Origin: Dickeya poaceiphila
GTDB lineage: Bacteria; Pseudomonadota; Gammaproteobacteria; Enterobacterales; Enterobacteriaceae
Assembly (NCBI RefSeq): GCF_007858975.2
Contig: NZ_CP042220.2
Location: 3,224,001-3,288,000 of the forward strand
Length of the DNA stretch: 64,000 nucleotides
Reading direction: 5' to 3'
Shown: positions 34,875-43,772 of the stretch, one piece after another
Layout: each line of letters begins with the position of its first letter
Numbering within the stretch: position 1 is the stretch's first letter
The notes under the pieces: generated by a model
Told to the model about the DNA's origin: nothing
The model's database searches: none
What the model saw: only the letters and a program-made list of their open reading frames with translations
Position numbers and translations under genes: made by a program

Positions 34875-35999
34875 TTAGCTGTTTTTCTGAATGGCTGCGA
34901 TCAATCCTACAACGCCGCCGCGCGGATCATTCACTGTCGATAGCAAGCGGTAACCACCCTCATTGATATCCACACGGGTATTCCTGCCGTTATACATTTC
35001 GCGGAACAGGGAAGGGAGATCGACTGGACCGTTTATTTTCCGCATGTTTGTGCCGTTGTCATTGGTATAAGGTACGGCAAACTGGTGGGCGACTTTGATG
35101 TTATTGTTTCCATAAGACGAAAATATCATAACGCCTTCTGAACCCCTGAGACCCACATTTCTGTCACCAAAATAGATACCGCCAAAAATGCAGTTATCCG
35201 GGTCGCCTGCTTCGAAGAAATAACGCTTGCGAATTTGAATTAATGGCGAGTCGAGATCGCCATCTGCATGGTCTTCCATGAAATTAACCATGACGCCATG
35301 CTCCATATAGAGATCGCCACCAGAATTCTTCCAGTTATTTACAACCAGATGGTCGTCAGTATTATTGAAAACGACACCGAGGATCTTTTTCGGATTATCG
35401 ATCAGAAGGTAGGTGATGATAGCGGTAAGGACAATGACCACGACCGTAATGGCGGTCTTGAGTCCGAGCTGAGTTACCCCGGTTCTACAAGCTTGCAGCA
35501 GCGTTTGCCCGCCTGTACGCCATGCTGACCATGTTAATTTAGCCCAAGCGGTGCCTACGCTAATCAACCCTGCGGAAATAGTTTCGACTGCAAGCTGGCC
35601 CGGCGTTTGTGCCTTTGACATCGCCTCAAGTCGCTTGCTGAGATTAAACACATAATTATAAACATCCGCGCCCTTATAACCGCAAATAATATTGTAGTTA
35701 TGTTCAGTGACGCTAAAATTTGGTTCAATTTCTATCGCATCGCCCCTAAGAACGCTTTCGGCTAATGTGTCATATTGTCCGGTACGTGGCGCTATTCCAG
35801 CATCTGCATCAAATTCATCAATACCCGCCAGAGCGGCTTCTAGTATTTTGGCACGAAGACGTTTAATCCGGTCTTCCTCAGAAATAGCCTCATTTGAAAT
35901 GATAGATTTTAAATCAATGCTCCAATGTTGTTCGAGACTTTCAATAATTTCAGTGGCAACTTGCTTAGACGTTTTGTTGCTGAGATTGGTCAATTGCAT
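34875..35999 (-). CDS. Unrecognised 374-aa protein with one central membrane helix
   Basis: N-terminal helical domain (about residues 1-175), one strong transmembrane helix (about 179-202, LKTAITVVVIVLTAIITYLLI) and a C-terminal domain of about 170 residues rich in Gly, Asn, Asp and aromatics (GGIYFGDRNVGLRGSEGVMIF). No signal peptide or enzyme motif is obvious. The C-terminal half looks β-rich and would lie on the other side of the membrane. It stands alone with its own terminator beside the attachment site. A toxin, effector or surface protein is possible, but I cannot name it. Confidence 0.75.
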   Translation of the reverse strand: MQLTNLSNKTSKQVATEIIESLEQHWSIDLKSIISNEAISEEDRIKRLRAKILEAALAGIDEFDADAGIAPRTGQYDTLAESVLRGDAIEIEPNFSVTEHNYNIICGYKGADVYNYVFNLSKRLEAMSKAQTPGQLAVETISAGLISVGTAWAKLTWSAWRTGGQTLLQACRTGVTQLGLKTAITVVVIVLTAIITYLLIDNPKKILGVVFNNTDDHLVVNNWKNSGGDLYMEHGVMVNFMEDHADGDLDSPLIQIRKRYFFEAGDPDNCIFGGIYFGDRNVGLRGSEGVMIFSSYGNNNIKVAHQFAVPYTNDNGTNMRKINGPVDLPSLFREMYNGRNTRVDINEGGYRLLSTVNDPRGGVVGLIAAIQKNS

Positions 36000-36226
36000 T
36001 GTAATCTCCTGATATATTATATCGCACTTTACGTAGGTTTGATCACTTTACGGGTGACAAAAAAAATAATAGTAGAAATAAAACCCGAAAAAGATATTTA
36101 TTTAACTTATTAGTTTTCATGTGGTTAGTTTTTTTGCGTATGCATATCATCATTTTTTATTTTTATTGTGCTAAAATGATGCGAGTCACTTTAATGGTTA
36201 TTCGGTGATATTTTTGAGGTTATCAT
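36000..36226. other. AT-rich gap left of the IS1 remnant
   Basis: Upstream region of the 374-aa gene; very AT-rich, no gene seen. The GGTGATATTTTTGAGG stretch near 36206 resembles the left end of IS1-family elements. Confidence 0.4.
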
Positions 36227-36343
36227 ATGATCAGCGTTAACATTTATTGTCCCCGCCATCAGTCTGCTCAGGTTTATCGCAATGGGCAGCCCCCTAAAGG
36301 CATCCCACTACACATAACTCCACTCCATGAGCTAACAGGCTAA
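36227..36343 (+). pseudogene. IS1-family InsA remnant
   Basis: MISVNIYCPRHQSAQVYRNG at the start matches the N-terminal zinc-finger region of IS1-family InsA, preceded by TTTTTGAGGT as in IS1. The frame then diverges and stops after 38 codons. The rest of the element is absent. Confidence 0.65.
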
Positions 36344-36464
36344 CCTAATAAATATTTTGGCGAGTTATGCTCCCGCCGAAGATCCGAATTCTGGTACTCC
36401 CGAATCAGGTACATCCATGTAGATTATTTTTTAAATGAAACCCCAATATATACTATAAGGCAGA

Positions 36465-36860
36465 CGTTGCTTTCCCTTTACGGCGAAAATTCAGTTTCAA
36501 CAGGCAGTAAATCCGGTGAACGCGCTTATGATTCCAGACGTGTCCTTGTTTACGCCGGACTGAGGTCGGCAAACATCTGTTTGAGACGACGATTCTCATC
36601 CTCCAGATCTTTCATCTTCTTAATATCAGAGGATTCCATACCACTATACTTCGCTTTCCCGTTGTAGTAAGAAGCCTCAGATATCCCCGCTTCATGGCAG
36701 ACATCCTTGACGGTGCGTCCGGCGTCGACGGACTTGAGAACGGCAATGATCTGGTGTTCGGTGAATCGGGCTTTACGCATGGCGATCTCCTCAGAGGGAC
36801 ATAATCAGTATGTCGGAAGATCTCTAAAAGTGAATGGTTCGGTTTGCAGGGATACTTACA
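36465..36860 (-). pseudogene. IS3-family element remnant (OrfA start joined to OrfB piece)
   Basis: Minus strand: MRKARFTEHQIIAVLKSVDA to [14 protein letters not shown] (36780 down to 36559) is the OrfA N-terminus with its HTH. After a break, another frame gives [20 protein letters not shown], an OrfB internal piece (to about 36468). The end TGTAAGTATCCCTGCA at about 36860 may be the terminal repeat. Internal deletions make it inactive. Confidence 0.8.
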
Positions 36861-36880
36861 CAGGGAGGGGCCGATAATAA

Positions 36881-36917
36881 AGCCAACGCACCTGCAACTT
36901 GAAGTATGACGGGTATA
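36881..36917. repeat. Partial ERIC element (right end only)
   Basis: AGCCAACGCACCTGCAACTTG and the following bases to GGGTATA equal the last 37 bp of the complete ERIC at 39548-39674. The rest is missing. Confidence 0.85.
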
Positions 36918-37480
36918 AATCAAAAACAGATCAGTTCCTATTGTCAGGATGAGCATAATAAAAAATAGGTAATGCGCCGTTTAAATGACAATCCATACGA
37001 ATTATTTTATATCATCTCATCCATTTCACCCCCACTTAATCAGCATTTTCATCAACATAGACTCCATTAAAAAAATGGCACACTACCTCATCGCTTATCA
37101 TTTAAACCATGAAAAACAGTTATCTATAGAATGAATATTTTCCGTTTTGATTACGTTATCGTTACAGCTATATTAAAAACACATTGAATAGAATAAATCA
37201 GCACTGAATCAAAAGCACTTTAATTAAGTACAAGGCATAGAATTTACATAGATACAATTAACACATGATGTTATCAAAGAAATTAATATACCACCTGTTA
37301 GCAGCGATGGAATTAAAGACCATAAATTAACGCATTCAGATAGAAACGGTGAAAGTCGCAGGCGCTGGCACCTCAACCGAAATCAAGGTCGTCTCTGGCG
37401 GCTATCTTGCCGATATATTCGCTGCCTCACTGATGCAGATATTGACATCTCTGGTAATGACCAACATAGGAGAAACACAC
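36918..37480. other. AT-rich region upstream of cfl
   Basis: No gene recognised to about 37340. From 37349 a frame continuous with cfl adds 44 codons (KVAGAGTSTEIKVVSGGY...) without a good ribosome site. This may be the tail of a deleted upstream gene fused in frame. The cfl promoter presumably lies here. Confidence 0.4.
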
Positions 37481-39022
37481 ATGTCTTTGTTTTCCCAACT
37501 CGAACATATCGCACAGCAGCGTCCTGATGCGCCAGCGATCATCCAGGACAGCAAAAACATTTCATTCGCCCGTCTTGTCGCACTCGCCAGGAATATTGCC
37601 TCCGGCTTGATAAACGCCGGTTTGCGTGCAGGAGATCGAGTAGCCATACATATCGGAAACCGTCCGGAATTAATCGCTGTTTATTACGCTTGTCTCGGCA
37701 CGGGTGCCGTACTTGTTCCAATACACATCAAACGCTCTTGTAGCGAAACGGAATATCTAATCGCACACAGTGCCGCCAGGTTTTATCTGGGCGACGCGGA
37801 AAGATATATGGTGTCCGCCGATATCATCGAAAAAAGCAATACCCTTGAACGCGCCTGGATTCTTGACTTTTCCTCCCCGACGCAACGCACCCGCACCTGG
37901 GCGGAATTGCTCGCCAGCCCATTACGGGATTTCCCTTCACCGGATGACAACAGCCTGGCCGCTATCTTTTATACCTCAGGGACCAGTGGGACATTCAAAG
38001 GCATCGTCCATTCCTATTCAACACTTGGCGCCGCCGTTAATCTGATGGAAACAACAATGAACCCGCTGACGACGCAAGATGCAGAACACGCCAGCTTTTT
38101 TTGTTCCATGTTTGACCTCGTCATCCCATGGAACATTCTGATGACACTCACTGGCTTGCGGCGCGGCAGTCCGCTGGCTCTGATGACGTCCCCCACGCCA
38201 GAAAAAACCCTGTTGTTGCTGAGTACAGGTCGGATAGGCTTCATTACCGGCGCGTCTTCAAGTTTCAACGCGTTGATCTCCGCTGCCAGAGCAGCAAAAA
38301 CACCACCGCCCAATCTCAGCGGAACTTACTGTGTAACGGGTGGAGAGGCGTGCTCCCTTACCGTCAGTCGAGATTTTTTTAAAACATTCGGCACTCATTT
38401 ACGCAATTCTTACGGGCAAACCGAATCAGGCGGCCCTGTTGTCTACCAACCAAATATCGATTCCTGTTCCGAACCGAGCATTGGCTGGCCGTTGCCCGGC
38501 GTAGACATCGTCATTGACGCTGCAGCAGAAGAGAGCGGAGAACTACAGATCCGCTCCCCAGCCAATACTATTGGCTTATGGAACGGTACAGGCGTCGATT
38601 ATCTGGACAGGAAACGTTGGTTAGCGACAGGTGACATCGTCAGACAACTGCCGAACGGCTGCCTTCTCTATATCGCCCGGCAGAACGATATGATCAAAGT
38701 GGGCGGTTATCCCGTTTCGCCACTTGAAATTGAACGTGAGCTTACGGCTCATCCTCAGGTTGCAGGCGCCATCGTTTTCGGCGTTATTGATGCAACCTCT
38801 GGTGAATACCCCATCGCGCTGGTGCAACCCTGTGCGGAAACAGCGTTGGACACGGGGGAATTATCCGTCTATCTCTCCAGTCGTCTTCCCGCTTACAAAC
38901 AGCCGCGCGAATTTATTCTGGTGGAGACGCTTCCTGTATCGTCCGCCGGAAAAATCAGCCGACGGCAGATAGCATCGGATTACGTCACATTAAAGAACAA
39001 GGTAAATAGTACAGCGAATTAA
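37481..39022 (+). CDS. cfl: Coronafacate ligase (acid-amine ligase)
   Basis: 513 aa from ATG 37481 (MSLFSQLEHIAQQRPDAP), with AGGAGA seven bases upstream. Adenylate-forming enzyme: A3 loop FYTSGTSGTFKGI, A5 SYGQTESGG, A7 ATGDIV, and the C-terminal catalytic lysine in LPVSSAGKISRRQI. In P. syringae Cfl joins coronafacic acid to an amino acid through an amide bond. With no coronamate genes in view, the product is expected to be an isoleucine-type conjugate (inference). It leads the cluster but is separated from cfa1 by 860 bp. Confidence 0.85.
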   Translation: MSLFSQLEHIAQQRPDAPAIIQDSKNISFARLVALARNIASGLINAGLRAGDRVAIHIGNRPELIAVYYACLGTGAVLVPIHIKRSCSETEYLIAHSAARFYLGDAERYMVSADIIEKSNTLERAWILDFSSPTQRTRTWAELLASPLRDFPSPDDNSLAAIFYTSGTSGTFKGIVHSYSTLGAAVNLMETTMNPLTTQDAEHASFFCSMFDLVIPWNILMTLTGLRRGSPLALMTSPTPEKTLLLLSTGRIGFITGASSSFNALISAARAAKTPPPNLSGTYCVTGGEACSLTVSRDFFKTFGTHLRNSYGQTESGGPVVYQPNIDSCSEPSIGWPLPGVDIVIDAAAEESGELQIRSPANTIGLWNGTGVDYLDRKRWLATGDIVRQLPNGCLLYIARQNDMIKVGGYPVSPLEIERELTAHPQVAGAIVFGVIDATSGEYPIALVQPCAETALDTGELSVYLSSRLPAYKQPREFILVETLPVSSAGKISRRQIASDYVTLKNKVNSTAN

Positions 39023-39053
39023 AGCATAACAACGACATATTTCTCTTAATATG

Positions 39054-39084
39054 TCCATTCATGTCACGCTGTGACATGAATGGA
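39054..39084. terminator. Perfect 14-bp hairpin after cfl
   Basis: TCCATTCATGTCAC/GTGACATGAATGGA with a three-base loop, 32 bases after the cfl stop. No T-run follows, so it may stabilise the 3' end rather than act as a classical terminator. Confidence 0.6.
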
Positions 39085-39096
39085 TTGCCGACGGTA

Positions 39097-39475
39097 AAAT
39101 AAAAGATTGATACCTGACTGCCGATTTAAACGACTCTACTGTATGAGCAGGGGTCATCCTGAGCCAATCTATTTATTCCACTCAATTAATGTAAATTTGA
39201 AATCACGAAATTTATATTTATAAATTCAATAACATAGACCTAACAGAAATCTCGACACAGGAATAGCTACAAAAACAAATCATGAAAAAAAAGAATATTA
39301 GCAACGAGTATTTTCCCTTTTTTAATCCGTAGATTTTAGTTTATAAAATAACGGTATTGATGTTTAACCACTCACAGAGCCTGATAAAATTAAATCATCA
39401 ACAATCATTTCAAAGTGAGTGATGGCTGTATCTTGATTTTTCATAGAACGCACTTTTTTCACTTATAGTGAAGCA
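39097..39475. repeat. Degenerate copy of the LysR gene 5' end and upstream region
   Basis: Aligns by eye with 61362-61735 in the same orientation. AAAGATTGATACCTGACTGC matches the LysR codons at about 61371, and GAGTATTTTCCCTTTTTTAA matches at about 61580. Similarity is strongest at about 39285-39395. The LysR coding part is broken here. The best conserved block may be kept as a promoter or regulator site for cfa1. Confidence 0.7.
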
Positions 39476-39547
39476 GGATTCATATGAAAAAATAATAGCA
39501 CCTCTTTCAAAAATCGAGTGATTTAAAATAAAACAGAATAAAAACCT

Positions 39548-39674
39548 TATACCCTAAATAATTCGAGTTGCAGGAAGGCAGCAACCGAGTGAATCCCCAG
39601 GAGCTTACTCAAGTAAGTGACTGGGGTGAGCGAGGGCAGCCAACGCACCTGCAACTTGAAGTATGACGGGTATA
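39548..39674. repeat. Complete ERIC element
   Basis: 127 bp from TATACCC to GGGTATA, with the central GTGAATCCCCAGGAGCTTAC and AAGTAAGTGACTGGGGTGAG typical of enterobacterial ERIC sequences. It lies between cfl and cfa1. Confidence 0.95.
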
Positions 39675-39884
39675 GAAAGAAAGTATAAGCCAGGAGGATG
39701 AATACCGATCCGCCTGAAAAAATTGAATTTACAGCCATATATCGATAACAGCAAAAACGTTAAGGAATAACCATACGCCATTTAAGTTTAAATAAGTTTA
39801 AACTATCCAGGCGAATGAATATTTATGACACCGAAAAATCTTCAACAGACATATTAAACAGTTAAAGCAAAAGGAAATGTCAAA

Positions 39885-40178
39885 TTGAAAAACATAGAAA
39901 ACACTATTATCGAAATCCTGATCGATGATCTCTTCATTAGCATTCCTCGATCAGAAATTGAAGTAAATATCAATATGCGTGATGGGCTGGGTTTAGACTC
40001 ACTCGGTTTCAGTGAATTACGCGCCCAGTGTGAATACGCCTTTAACATCAAAATCGAGGATGAGTACTTTACACCTCAACATTTTGATTCAATAACAACA
40101 CTGACAAATTTGATTTCATTCTTAATAAAAAACACCAACACTCAGGGAAACAGCCATGAACACGCAAACCCAAGATAA
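39885..40178 (+). CDS. cfa1: Coronafacic acid acyl carrier protein
   Basis: 97 aa ACP. The phosphopantetheine site is GLGLDSLGF with Ser39, and the helix II region reads ELRAQCEYAFNIKIEDEYF. The start is TTG 39885, with AAAGGAA about ten bases before it; the nearby ATG gives only three codons before a stop. In P. syringae Cfa1 carries the starter-unit intermediates for Cfa2-Cfa5. It overlaps cfa2 by 23 bases. Confidence 0.85.
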   Translation: MKNIENTIIEILIDDLFISIPRSEIEVNINMRDGLGLDSLGFSELRAQCEYAFNIKIEDEYFTPQHFDSITTLTNLISFLIKNTNTQGNSHEHANPR

Positions 40179-40653
40179 AGATAAACATCAACACAGAGTG
40201 ATGGGATTCACCGAACTTAAAGGGTGGCTAAGGCATCAACATCCTATGGTATATCTTGACCGCGTTCTTGATTATGAACCCGCCAGTTATATTAAAACAC
40301 TCATGGCGGTGTCAGGTCAGACAGACGCCATCGCCGGCCATTTTCCTGAGCGAGCTATTTTCCCGGCAAGTCACATGGTGCAGGCCATATCACAATCGGC
40401 AATTATTCTATTTCAGCTTTCAACATCACCATTAGCTGACGACGAAATAACATTAGTGGGTTCCATCAAATCCCGGTTTATTCGTGTTGTGGTGCCCGGA
40501 GATCAAATCATTTTTCACCTTAATTGTGAAATGTTGCGTGATAACTTTCTCACGTTTTCCTGCCGGGCAGAAGTCACGAAGCAAACAGTGGGAATGCTCA
40601 AAGGCTCACTGGTGCGCCAGAATATATCCACGCTGGGGACACAGCTATGGTAA
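40156..40653 (+). CDS. cfa2: Coronafacic acid dehydratase-like protein (FabZ fold)
   Basis: 165 aa hotdog protein: PMVYLDRVLDYEP and GHFPERAIFPASHMVQAISQ. His62 of the GHFP motif is kept, but the residue aligned with the catalytic Glu/Asp of FabZ/FabA is Gln76. It probably handles dehydration or cyclisation of the Cfa1-bound starter. The substitution makes a standard dehydratase mechanism doubtful. It overlaps cfa3 by seven bases. Confidence 0.85.
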   Translation: MNTQTQDKDKHQHRVMGFTELKGWLRHQHPMVYLDRVLDYEPASYIKTLMAVSGQTDAIAGHFPERAIFPASHMVQAISQSAIILFQLSTSPLADDEITLVGSIKSRFIRVVVPGDQIIFHLNCEMLRDNFLTFSCRAEVTKQTVGMLKGSLVRQNISTLGTQLW

Positions 40654-41792
40654 ATAGCGACTCTCCAGTTTGGGTTACTGGTATGGCCTGGTCTACCGCA
40701 TTAGGCGATGAAATCGCCCCCGTCTGGCAATCCCTGCTGAAAGACCGTTCCGGCATCACCGAACTCGATGCCGCGTTATCATTACGCAGCAACCTGGCGG
40801 CCCCCATACCCGACCTTCCTTTGGAATGGGATGACGCCAGACGTCAACACGTATTGACGGTAAAAACCTTACGCAACGCGTTGAAGGACGCCGCTGTTTC
40901 TGTAGACGATCCAGACATTCTCCCAATACTGGGGACCAGCTACGGCCACCATTTAGACTCATCTGATAGCGTTTCGTTGTCAGAATGGTCAATACGCGCC
41001 GTTAACGAAGTCGGCTGTATCACATCTCCGATTACCGTAAGCACGGCCTGCTCGGCCGGAGCCGACGCCATTTTAGCCGGCCTGAACGTTATCAGGGCGG
41101 GCCTTGGCGAAATATGCGTATGCGGGGGAGCCGACATTCTTACCGTGGGAAAACGGCTTGGCCATTCTCGGCTAGGTACCCTGTCTGCCGATGGCCTGCG
41201 CACATTTGATGTCAGCCATAACGGTACTGTCCTTGGTGAAGGCGCCGCCTTTCTGATACTGGAATCCGAAGCGCACGCCAAACGTCGTGGCATTGAGGCT
41301 TATGGCATCCTCGCCGGCGCGGGTTCCGCAAACGATGCCACCAGCGCGGTGGCGCCCGATTTATCGGGGCAAAATGTCATGCTCACCGTACAGCGCGCGC
41401 TCAACAGTGCGGGCTTAAGACCGGAAGATATTTCCATTATTAATACGCATGGTACAGGAACGCCGATTAACGATTCGGTCGAAGCTAAAGCCTATTCACA
41501 GCTGTTTTCAGCTTTACCCAATCCGCCGACCTTGTTCGCCACAAAAGGCGCATTTGGGCATACGCTTGGCGCTACGGGCGCTATTGAGGCCATTACCGTA
41601 TTACTGGCATTAAAAACGCAGCAACTTCCCCCGATTCATGGGTTGCGCGATCCCATCCCTGACCTCAATTTGCCTGTCGCCACTCAAAAAAATATGACCT
41701 GTCGTGCAACGGCTGGGCTAAGTATCACGCTGGGATTCGGCGGGTTTAATACCTGTCTGGTGTTCCAACATGCAGGGAGCACAGCACGATGA
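40647..41792 (+). CDS. cfa3: Coronafacic acid ketosynthase
   Basis: 381 aa FabF-like enzyme with a complete Cys-His-His triad: STACSAG (Cys135), NTHGTGTP (His268), TKGAFGHTLGATG (Lys300, His305). It catalyses the condensation that starts the cyclopentenone unit on Cfa1. Slightly shorter than FabF. It overlaps cfa4 by four bases. Confidence 0.88.
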   Translation: MVNSDSPVWVTGMAWSTALGDEIAPVWQSLLKDRSGITELDAALSLRSNLAAPIPDLPLEWDDARRQHVLTVKTLRNALKDAAVSVDDPDILPILGTSYGHHLDSSDSVSLSEWSIRAVNEVGCITSPITVSTACSAGADAILAGLNVIRAGLGEICVCGGADILTVGKRLGHSRLGTLSADGLRTFDVSHNGTVLGEGAAFLILESEAHAKRRGIEAYGILAGAGSANDATSAVAPDLSGQNVMLTVQRALNSAGLRPEDISIINTHGTGTPINDSVEAKAYSQLFSALPNPPTLFATKGAFGHTLGATGAIEAITVLLALKTQQLPPIHGLRDPIPDLNLPVATQKNMTCRATAGLSITLGFGGFNTCLVFQHAGSTAR

Positions 41793-42322
41793 ACGATACC
41801 GAGGCGCTAACCGCACAATGTCTCAATATCGCCGGTCAGGGGATGGCGAGTACGGCAGATTTGTCCACGTATAAGTCGGCACAAAAAGCGTCGCTCTATG
41901 CCGATCCTTTATCCTGGCTGATTCTTGAAACGGTTGAACAAGCCATCGCCGGGCATCGTGATGCCATCACGTCGGCCTGCGCATCGGTGGGGCATATCGC
42001 CATCAGTGACCAGTGTACGCTCAAGACCATACACGACATTGCCGCCACGCTTTCTTCAGGGCACCTGTCACCGCTACGGTTTTCGGGCGCCTGCCCTGGC
42101 ACGGTCATCAGCCTTCCGTCGCAATTTCGGCGCTTTAGTGGTCCGAGTATGGTATGGAGTATGCCCCCGGACAACACACAACACTATGCCGCCGTGCTGG
42201 CACGTGTCTGGCTGGATGAAGGCGCAGCAACCCACGTCATTATTACCACTCACCATGTAGATGCATCAGGCCATCACATCCACAGTATTGTCGTCACACA
42301 CAGCAGAGGGGAACGCGAATGA
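41789..42322 (+). CDS. cfa4: Cfa4, ketosynthase-like protein without active site
   Basis: 177 aa. The centre, SSGHLSPLRFSGACPGTVIS and RFSGPSMVWS, looks like the N-terminal thiolase-fold part of ketosynthases or the Ketoacyl-synt_2 chain-length-factor proteins. No active-site Cys/His set is present. In P. syringae Cfa4 has been of unknown function. A non-catalytic partner for Cfa3 is my inference. It overlaps both neighbours by four bases. Confidence 0.8.
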   Translation: MNDTEALTAQCLNIAGQGMASTADLSTYKSAQKASLYADPLSWLILETVEQAIAGHRDAITSACASVGHIAISDQCTLKTIHDIAATLSSGHLSPLRFSGACPGTVISLPSQFRRFSGPSMVWSMPPDNTQHYAAVLARVWLDEGAATHVIITTHHVDASGHHIHSIVVTHSRGERE

Positions 42323-43761
42323 CATCGCTGCGCCACATGACTCCCGACGCGATTCAGCACTTTGTGGATGGGCTTATTCAGGTCGATGCTAACGCACATG
42401 AGGCAACGCCGTTGATTTTTGGCGATCTCGTAAAAGATCTTCGCTCACTCGGCATTGAACCCGGCAAGCCTGTCATGCTGACAATCCCAAATAGCGTGCA
42501 ATTTGCCGCCATTGTTTTTGCTCTGCTGACAATTGGCGCGGTTCCTGTACTGCTGCCCTCCTCTGCGCCAGCATCCCGCATCTATCGTATCGCACAGGTA
42601 ATCGGTGCCGACGACCTGCTCGCGTTGCACATCCCCTGCGGCTTGATGCAAGCACAACCCGCGCAACCCTTGTCGCAATCCGGTCAGTTAATCAGACTGG
42701 ATATATCCAGGAAGCGCCGCTATCAACCGGGCGAAATCATTCTTCTCACCTCTGGCACGTCCGGCATATTCAGCGGCTGTTTATTTCACATCGACAGTTT
42801 ATTTCGCAATGCGCTCAACCATGCGCGGGCCGTTGAACAACGAGCGCAAGACAGAATATTGATCAATCTGCCGATGTACTACTCCTATGCTTTCGTCGCG
42901 CAATTACTCTCCTGCTTTGCGTTGGGGAATAAGGCGATTATTGCCGGGCCGCCCTTTACGCCGGGCAACTATGAGCGAACGATTGAAACCTATCAAATAA
43001 CCCAGTCATCCGTTACGCCCACCATGATCAACGCCTGGCTGCAATCCAGCTCCGGGCCACTCCCGGCGCCATTACGCCGTTTAACCATCGGCGGAGACGC
43101 GCTTGCAGCCCCCGTAGTTGAAGCCCTATTGGCTCGCAATCACGGCATAGCGCTTTATCTCACTTATGGCCTGACCCAGGCTGGCCCACGCGTTGCAACC
43201 CTGGCGGCCCATCGCGTACCACCTGATAAATATGCCTCTGTTGGCAAACCGTTCCCCGGCATTCACGTCTACCTGCGCAAAGATAGCCCCAGCGACAACG
43301 ATGGCGAACTGATCGTCGAAACCGATACCGGCATGATTCGGCGCATCCACAGCCAAAGCGAAGACATTGAGACGCCTCTCAACGGGTGTCGCCGCATCAT
43401 CAATACCGGTGATCGCTTCACTATTGATGACGAAGGCTATCTCTTCTTTAAGCAGCGCAACCCAACCTATGTCATGAGCCGTGGTGAAAAGGTGTGTTTG
43501 AAATCGGTCAGTGAGATAGCCGAAACCATCGCAGGGGTTTCTCGCGCAGAAGCCTGGGTACATGACGATGCCGCCGGGGCTGGAAGCGTGGAATTTACTC
43601 TGGATGTCTATTGTCACGACACCTCACTGAGCGAAGGGGAGATTCGACAACAGCTCAGTAAAATTCTGCTTCGCAGTGAGCAGCCGAAGATCATCGTGCT
43701 TCACCCCGTTTCAGACATGGGGTGGAGAAAGAACGCAACGCAAAACATCGTCGCTAAATAA
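42319..43761 (+). CDS. cfa5: Coronafacic acid acyl-CoA/ACP ligase
   Basis: 480 aa adenylate-forming enzyme: LLTSGTSGIFSG (A3), TYGLTQAGPRVAT (A5), INTGDRFTID (A7). The C-terminal subdomain is short; the expected catalytic Lys may be in MGWRKNATQNIVAK. In the accepted scheme Cfa5 activates an acid for loading on Cfa1 or for transfer of the finished starter to Cfa6. Confidence 0.85.
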   Translation: MTSLRHMTPDAIQHFVDGLIQVDANAHEATPLIFGDLVKDLRSLGIEPGKPVMLTIPNSVQFAAIVFALLTIGAVPVLLPSSAPASRIYRIAQVIGADDLLALHIPCGLMQAQPAQPLSQSGQLIRLDISRKRRYQPGEIILLTSGTSGIFSGCLFHIDSLFRNALNHARAVEQRAQDRILINLPMYYSYAFVAQLLSCFALGNKAIIAGPPFTPGNYERTIETYQITQSSVTPTMINAWLQSSSGPLPAPLRRLTIGGDALAAPVVEALLARNHGIALYLTYGLTQAGPRVATLAAHRVPPDKYASVGKPFPGIHVYLRKDSPSDNDGELIVETDTGMIRRIHSQSEDIETPLNGCRRIINTGDRFTIDDEGYLFFKQRNPTYVMSRGEKVCLKSVSEIAETIAGVSRAEAWVHDDAAGAGSVEFTLDVYCHDTSLSEGEIRQQLSKILLRSEQPKIIVLHPVSDMGWRKNATQNIVAK

Positions 43762-43772
43762 CAGGAATCGTT

